A stretch of DNA of 64,000 bases from Halothermothrix sp. (GTDB lineage: Bacteria > Bacillota > Halanaerobiia > DY22613): positions 310,001 through 374,000 of the forward strand of contig JAENYK010000002.1 in NCBI GenBank assembly GCA_016841825.1. Reading direction: 5' to 3'. Shown one piece after another: positions 60,056 to 64,000 of this stretch (positions are counted from its first letter, which is position 1; the number at the start of each line of letters is the position of its first letter). The notes under the pieces are model-generated. The model saw only the letters and a program-made list of their open reading frames with translations, made no database searches and was not told the origin of the DNA. A program made the position numbers and the translations under genes.

Positions 60056-61048
60056 ATGAAGGCTGGCAAATTAATTCCAGATAAGTTAAATGAACTGATT
60101 TTAAATCAGATCAATACCCGACGCCAGGATGTTTTACTTTATCCCCGAATAGGGGAAGACTCAGCAGTAATTGACTTTGGTGATCTGGTCTGTGTAATTT
60201 CCACAGACCCAATAACGGGAGCATCAAAGGGAATGGGAAGACTGGCTGTTCATGTCTCCTGTAATGATCTGGCATCTAATGGAGCAGAACCTGTAGGTGT
60301 ACAGATCGTCCTTCTTTTACCTGAAGACATTTCTGAAGAACGGATTAAGGAGATTATGCAGGAAGTGGATCAGGGAGCGGCTGAGTTGGGGATAGATGTT
60401 CTGGGCGGTCATACTGAGATTACCAGTCTTGTCAGTAAGCCGATTATCTCCGTTACTGCTATTGGTAAAGCAGCCAGAGACGGATATGTTACTTCATCAG
60501 GTGCTCAAGTAGGTGATGATATAATTATTACCAAAGGAGCAGGAATTGAGGGAACTGCTATTCTGGCTAATGATTATGGCGAACTATTAATCTCCAGGGG
60601 GGTTAGTCCAGAATCTATCTCAAAGGCCAGAGGCTTTCTGGGAGAGATTAGTGTATTGCCTGAAGGCCTGCTGGCAGCCCGGCTGGGGTCTACTGCGATG
60701 CATGATGTGACTGAAGGTGGTATCTATGGTGCTGTATATGAACTGGCAGGTGCTTCCAATGTTGGTTTTGAATTATATGCCGACCAGGTTTATATAAGAC
60801 CGGAAACCAGGGAAATTTGTCAGACCCTGGATATTGATCCACTGGGTTTAATCTCTTCAGGTACGATGCTAATTACTATCTCTGATGGTGATAGTTTGAT
60901 TGCTGCTCTGGCAGGAAAGAACATCTTAGCCTGCAAAATAGGCAAAATTACTGCTGCAGGTCAGAGATTTATAGTTAATGATCGGGAATGTGAATTTGTT
61001 CTGCCGCCCCGGGATGAGTTGTGGCGGATATTAGAAAAGATTTGTTAA
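60056..61048 (+). CDS. PurM/HypE/ThiL-superfamily protein
   Basis: A 330-residue AIR synthase-related protein. Acidic metal/ATP motifs GEDSAVIDFGD and STDPITGA sit in the first third, followed by VHVSCNDLASNGAEPVGVQI and GGHTEI; the C-terminal half has DVTEGGIYGAVYEL, typical of HypE-like members. It should bind ATP and phosphorylate or dehydrate a small substrate. HypE is one choice, but no hyp genes lie nearby. Coupling by one base to the ECF S component suggests it acts on the imported compound. This is inference. Confidence 0.8.
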   Translation: MKAGKLIPDKLNELILNQINTRRQDVLLYPRIGEDSAVIDFGDLVCVISTDPITGASKGMGRLAVHVSCNDLASNGAEPVGVQIVLLLPEDISEERIKEIMQEVDQGAAELGIDVLGGHTEITSLVSKPIISVTAIGKAARDGYVTSSGAQVGDDIIITKGAGIEGTAILANDYGELLISRGVSPESISKARGFLGEISVLPEGLLAARLGSTAMHDVTEGGIYGAVYELAGASNVGFELYADQVYIRPETREICQTLDIDPLGLISSGTMLITISDGDSLIAALAGKNILACKIGKITAAGQRFIVNDRECEFVLPPRDELWRILEKIC

Positions 61049-61066
61049 GTTATGTTTATCATAGTG

Positions 61067-61110
61067 AAAATACCCTTAGGTTGTGAATAGTGCCCAGGGG
61101 TATTTTTTTT
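61067..61110 (+). terminator. Intrinsic terminator
   Basis: AAAATACCCTTAGG pairs with CCAGGGGTATTTT across a 12-base loop, followed by a run of T. Confidence 0.85.
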
Positions 61111-61201
61111 GTTATTATTGCTAGTTAACACTTATTCTTCACCGACTATTTCGCCATACTAATAGTATACGTACATCAAAGACAGGAGGAGCGTATCTTT
61201 A

Positions 61202-62440
61202 ATGATGGAACTTCAGGAAATGCTAGAATTGGAAGATATAAAAGTTGCAACTAAACGTTTGCAGGGAGTTGTCGTTCGCACAGGTTTAGAGTTCTCCAGA
61301 ACTTTTTCGGAGATGGTAGGTGGGGAGATTTATCTCAAAACCGAGAACTTACAGTTAACGGGTTCTTTCAAAATAAGAGGAGCTTATAATAAAATAGCGG
61401 CATTGTCCGATGAAGAAAAATCCAGAGGAGTTATTGCTGCTTCAGCAGGTAATCACGCTCAGGGTGTAGCTTTGGGAGCAGCAAGATCTGGGATTAATTC
61501 TACTATAATTATGCCCAAAGGTGCTCCAATTTCTAAAATAGAAGCTACCAAAAACTATGGAGCAAAGGTGATCTTATCTGGTGATAATTATGATGAAGCC
61601 TATCAGAAAGCACAGGAGATTCGGGATAAAGAGGGTAGTACATATATTCATGCCTTTGACGATCCGGCAGTTATTGCAGGCCAGGGAACTATAGGTCTGG
61701 AGATCCTGGCAGATCGACCTGATGTGGATTATGTTTTTGTTCCTGTTGGTGGGGGTGGGTTGATCTCTGGAGTAGCTACTGCCATTAAATCAGTTAATCC
61801 CAGAGTGAAAATCATTGGTGTGGAAGCTGTAGGAGCAGCCTGTGCTCTTAGTTCTCATATTAAGGGTCAGGTCTGCGTCTTAGAGGAGATAAATACTATT
61901 GCCGATGGGATAGCGGTAAAACGACCGGGTGATTTGAATTTTAAAATTATTGAAAAATATGTTGACGAGCTAATCACAGTAGATGATGAAGAGATTGCCA
62001 GTACTATTCTGGCCCTGTTGGAACGATCGAAAATGGTAGTTGAGGCCGCAGGAGCTGCTGGATTGGCTGGAATGATTAGTGGTAAGACGAAGCTTCAAAA
62101 TAAGATCGGTGTAGCTATAATAAGTGGTGGTAATATTGATACAACACTAATTTCAACGATTATTGAAAGAGGTCTGATTAAGGAAGGCAGACGAATTAAT
62201 CTACAGACAATCTTACCTGATCTTCCGGGAGCATTATCTCGTCTATTGAAGATTATTGCTGAGGAAGGAGCTAATATTCTCTCTGTTTTACACAATCGTT
62301 TAGATCCAGCTTTAACTTTGAGACGGGTTTCAGTTGATTTGAGTTTGGAGACACGGAACCGTGATCATTGTCAACAGATAATCTCCAGGCTCAAAACAGA
62401 GAATTATCAGGTCAACGAAAGAAGTATATGGATAAAATAG
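61202..62440 (+). CDS. ilvA: Threonine ammonia-lyase
   Basis: A 412-residue PLP enzyme making 2-oxobutanoate from threonine. The PLP lysine is in LTGSFKIRGAYNKI near 56-69, SAGNHAQGVALGAAR binds substrate, and GGGGLISGVATAI binds the phosphate. A C-terminal ACT-like domain (about 330-412: LPDLPGALSRLLKIIAEEGA) suggests allosteric control. The form is the ~400-residue class shared by IlvA and TdcB, so biosynthetic or catabolic use is open. AGGAGGAGC precedes ATG 61202. Confidence 0.92.
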   Translation: MMELQEMLELEDIKVATKRLQGVVVRTGLEFSRTFSEMVGGEIYLKTENLQLTGSFKIRGAYNKIAALSDEEKSRGVIAASAGNHAQGVALGAARSGINSTIIMPKGAPISKIEATKNYGAKVILSGDNYDEAYQKAQEIRDKEGSTYIHAFDDPAVIAGQGTIGLEILADRPDVDYVFVPVGGGGLISGVATAIKSVNPRVKIIGVEAVGAACALSSHIKGQVCVLEEINTIADGIAVKRPGDLNFKIIEKYVDELITVDDEEIASTILALLERSKMVVEAAGAAGLAGMISGKTKLQNKIGVAIISGGNIDTTLISTIIERGLIKEGRRINLQTILPDLPGALSRLLKIIAEEGANILSVLHNRLDPALTLRRVSVDLSLETRNRDHCQQIISRLKTENYQVNERSIWIK

Positions 62441-62474
62441 GCAGTATATGTTCTGTCAGTGGGAGGGAAAGTGT

Positions 62475-63311
62475 ATGGATTTGGATGTGATTGCTGAAGA
62501 TCTGTATCCACATAAATTAGCTACAATTTTGGGAAGGGGGAAAAGATTGCACAAGTTGTTAAAAGCATATCCCACGGAAAGTCGCTTTAAACAGGCTGCT
62601 TTAGAGAATATTGGACAGGTTATTGGTATCAAAAATCATGAGTCAAAAATCATGCGTCAATTGGCTGATTTAGATCAGGTGTACTATGATCTGATAACCC
62701 CAAGATTCACAAAAGAATTTAGCATTAGTCCTGGCGCCAGGACTATTATGGGGATAGATACAGAATATCTGTTGAGTCCTCTTGATTCCATTCAGTTTGT
62801 GGTTTATCAGAATGAGAGTTTTTATACAGGTTTTATTTTCACTAATGAAAGATTAGCATCTGCTGTAGTTCCTAAACGGGGTATAGAATTGTTGCGGAAA
62901 ATAATCGCTGATTTTAAGCCAGACATTATTGTAGGCCATAATTTCAATTGTGATATTTCGGTTTTAGAAAGGGTATATGAAAACGAGATTCCCGAATTAC
63001 ACCAGTATGATGATACTATGAAGATTGCACGAAAAAGCCATGTTGCCAATATTGTGGGAAGTGCGGCTTTAAAAAGTCTGATTCAACGTATTTTTTCGAT
63101 TAAAGTGATTGAAGTTCAAAAAGCATATAGGAATTTAACATCTTTCGTAGAATATGGTTTAATGGATGCGGTTTTTCCAATCCATCTTAGAGATTTTCTG
63201 CTTACAGGTGAAAAACCGTACTTTTTACGACCAACGGTTATTGATTATATGATTCTTGCCACAAACAAAATCGAATTAAGATACGAAAAAATTCATTTTC
63301 CTGTCGAATAA
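62475..63311 (+). CDS. DEDD-type 3'-5' exonuclease-like protein
   Basis: A 278-residue protein with an RNase H-like exonuclease fold. Exo I GIDTEYLL gives the Asp and Glu, Exo II VGHNFNCDISVLERVY the second Asp, and Exo III may be EYGLMDAVFP. Before it, residues about 40-75 (AALENIGQVIGIKNHESKIM) resemble a helix-hairpin-helix. GGGAGGG lies before ATG 62475; the open frame begins at 62448. It is a stand-alone enzyme whose nucleic acid substrate is unknown. It lies between ilvA and glmU. Confidence 0.75.
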   Translation: MDLDVIAEDLYPHKLATILGRGKRLHKLLKAYPTESRFKQAALENIGQVIGIKNHESKIMRQLADLDQVYYDLITPRFTKEFSISPGARTIMGIDTEYLLSPLDSIQFVVYQNESFYTGFIFTNERLASAVVPKRGIELLRKIIADFKPDIIVGHNFNCDISVLERVYENEIPELHQYDDTMKIARKSHVANIVGSAALKSLIQRIFSIKVIEVQKAYRNLTSFVEYGLMDAVFPIHLRDFLLTGEKPYFLRPTVIDYMILATNKIELRYEKIHFPVE

Positions 63312-63394
63312 AAGAGGATAATTGGTCATTTGTATGGAAGATAACTAATTGGTCTCATATAATAAGTGAGAGTGATTTTTAAAGGAGGATATGT

Positions 63395-64000
63395 ATGAGT
63401 GAACTAGCTACTGTTATTCTGGCTGCCGGTAAGGGAACACGGATGAAGTCTCAGATGATTAAAGTTTTGCATAAACTGGTTGGTAAACCGATGCTTCAAC
63501 ATTTAGTTAACACTGCGGTGAAGTTAAATTCAACGAAAACTATAATGGTTGTTGGCTACCAGAGTGAATTGGTGCAGAAGACTATTCAGGGAGAGAATTT
63601 GGCTTATGCTGATCAAATTGAGCAGAACGGAACAGGTCATGCAGTTCTACAGGCTAAAGATCTTCTTCGCGATTTTCAAGGAGATACATTAGTATTAGTA
63701 GGTGATGCTCCTTTGTTAACAGAAGAGACTCTGCAAAATTTGATTAATGTTCATCAACAATATAGGGCTGATGCTACTATTCTAACAACACATCTTGAAA
63801 ATCCTTATGGATATGGACGAATAATTCGGGATGAAGACGGAACTTTTTTAAAGATTGTTGAACAGTTTGATCTTACAGGTGAAGAGGTAGAGATTGATGA
63901 AATCAATACGGGAATTTATATTTTTAATAACCAAAAACTATTTCGGGCTTTAGAACAGATTACTCCTGATAACAACAAAGGTGAATATTATTTGACAGAT
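63395..64000 (+). CDS. glmU: Bifunctional GlmU, 3' partial
   Basis: The first 202 residues of a nucleotidyltransferase running out of the window. ATVILAAGKGTRMKSQMIKV at the N-terminus, QNGTGHAVLQAK and VGDAPLLTEET (metal Asp) match the uridylyltransferase half of GlmU, which makes UDP-GlcNAc for the cell wall. The acetyltransferase half would follow beyond the window. AAAGGAGG precedes ATG 63395. A TATAAT at 63358-63363 with a poor -35 may be its promoter. The position near purR and ispE matches the usual Bacillota order. Confidence 0.93.
   Translation, partial: MSELATVILAAGKGTRMKSQMIKVLHKLVGKPMLQHLVNTAVKLNSTKTIMVVGYQSELVQKTIQGENLAYADQIEQNGTGHAVLQAKDLLRDFQGDTLVLVGDAPLLTEETLQNLINVHQQYRADATILTTHLENPYGYGRIIRDEDGTFLKIVEQFDLTGEEVEIDEINTGIYIFNNQKLFRALEQITPDNNKGEYYLTD

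Noticed and set aside
63344-63364. Sporulation-type promoter (CATATAATA) before glmU
   Set aside because: The nearest AC is 10 bases away, not 16-17, and glmU is a vegetative cell-wall gene; a TATAAT reading is simpler.
1-64000. CRISPR arrays, tRNA, rRNA, insertion sequences
   Set aside because: No regularly spaced repeats, no cloverleaf-like sequences, no rRNA motifs and no transposase-like protein were seen on either strand.

Overview
The window is AT-rich, almost entirely coding on the + strand, with strong GGAGG-type ribosome binding sites and TTGACA/TATAAT promoters. Gene content (GlnR, PurR, PhoP/PhoR, SipL, archaeal-length AspRS with a T-box, type IV pili without a secretin gene) points to a single-membrane, spore-forming, probably anaerobic member of the Bacillota. 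Clostridia or Halanaerobiales are the closest fit I can suggest; this is inference, because the window holds no rRNA or other taxonomic marker. I saw no tRNA, rRNA, CRISPR array, insertion sequence or prophage.

Layout. 1-4.3 kb: two glycosyltransferase genes (the first cut by the window edge) and a small membrane protein. 4.4-5.9 kb: an isolated unit with its own promoter and terminator, encoding a Rap-sized TPR protein and a 38-residue peptide made of three GPGLPxED repeats. 6.1-9.2 kb: gamma-glutamyltransferase and a MOP-type membrane protein. 9.3-20.5 kb: phosphate block (phoP-phoR, a TtcA-like tRNA thiolase, Na/Pi cotransporter, HAD phosphatase, pstSCAB, phoU) with a PhoP-box array before pstS. 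20.5-26.9 kb: MFS exporter, tandem T-box leader plus aspS, cysteine desulfurase-thiI, and a small L,D-transpeptidase. 27-36.4 kb: type IV pilus operon pilB-pilT-pilC, four pilin-like proteins, pilMNO. 36.4-38.4 kb: two secreted CAP-domain proteins. 38.5-47.2 kb: a sporulation block of four SPOCS-domain proteins ending with SipL, plus a small minus-strand gene. Three of the four SPOCS genes and the minus-strand gene have sigma-E/sigma-K-like promoters. 47.4-50 kb: CaxA-like antiporter, a long intergenic region full of inverted repeats, and an EEP-family hydrolase. 50-56.5 kb: cyanophycinase and cyanophycin synthetase, ispE, a nucleotidyltransferase, purR. 56.5-64 kb: an unknown minus-strand gene diverging from glnR-glnA, an ECF S-component with a PurM-like partner, threonine ammonia-lyase, a DEDD-type exonuclease, and the start of glmU.

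How the genes fit together. The Pho block combines sensing (PhoPR), high-affinity uptake (Pst), lower-affinity uptake (Na/Pi) and feedback (PhoU). The nitrogen genes (cyanophycin storage, GlnR, GlnA) lie within 9 kb of each other, with a perfect GlnR box before glnR. The pilus operon contains, between pilB and pilT, a structured RNA whose homologue leads a secreted CAP-domain gene 8.5 kb downstream, suggesting a shared control of surface functions.

Best candidates for undescribed biology: (1) the TPR protein with its triple-repeat peptide; (2) the two-copy structured leader RNA before pilT and the CAP gene; (3) the multi-SPOCS cluster with matching sporulation-type promoters; (4) a T-box leader with a second antiterminator/terminator module that has no visible stem I.
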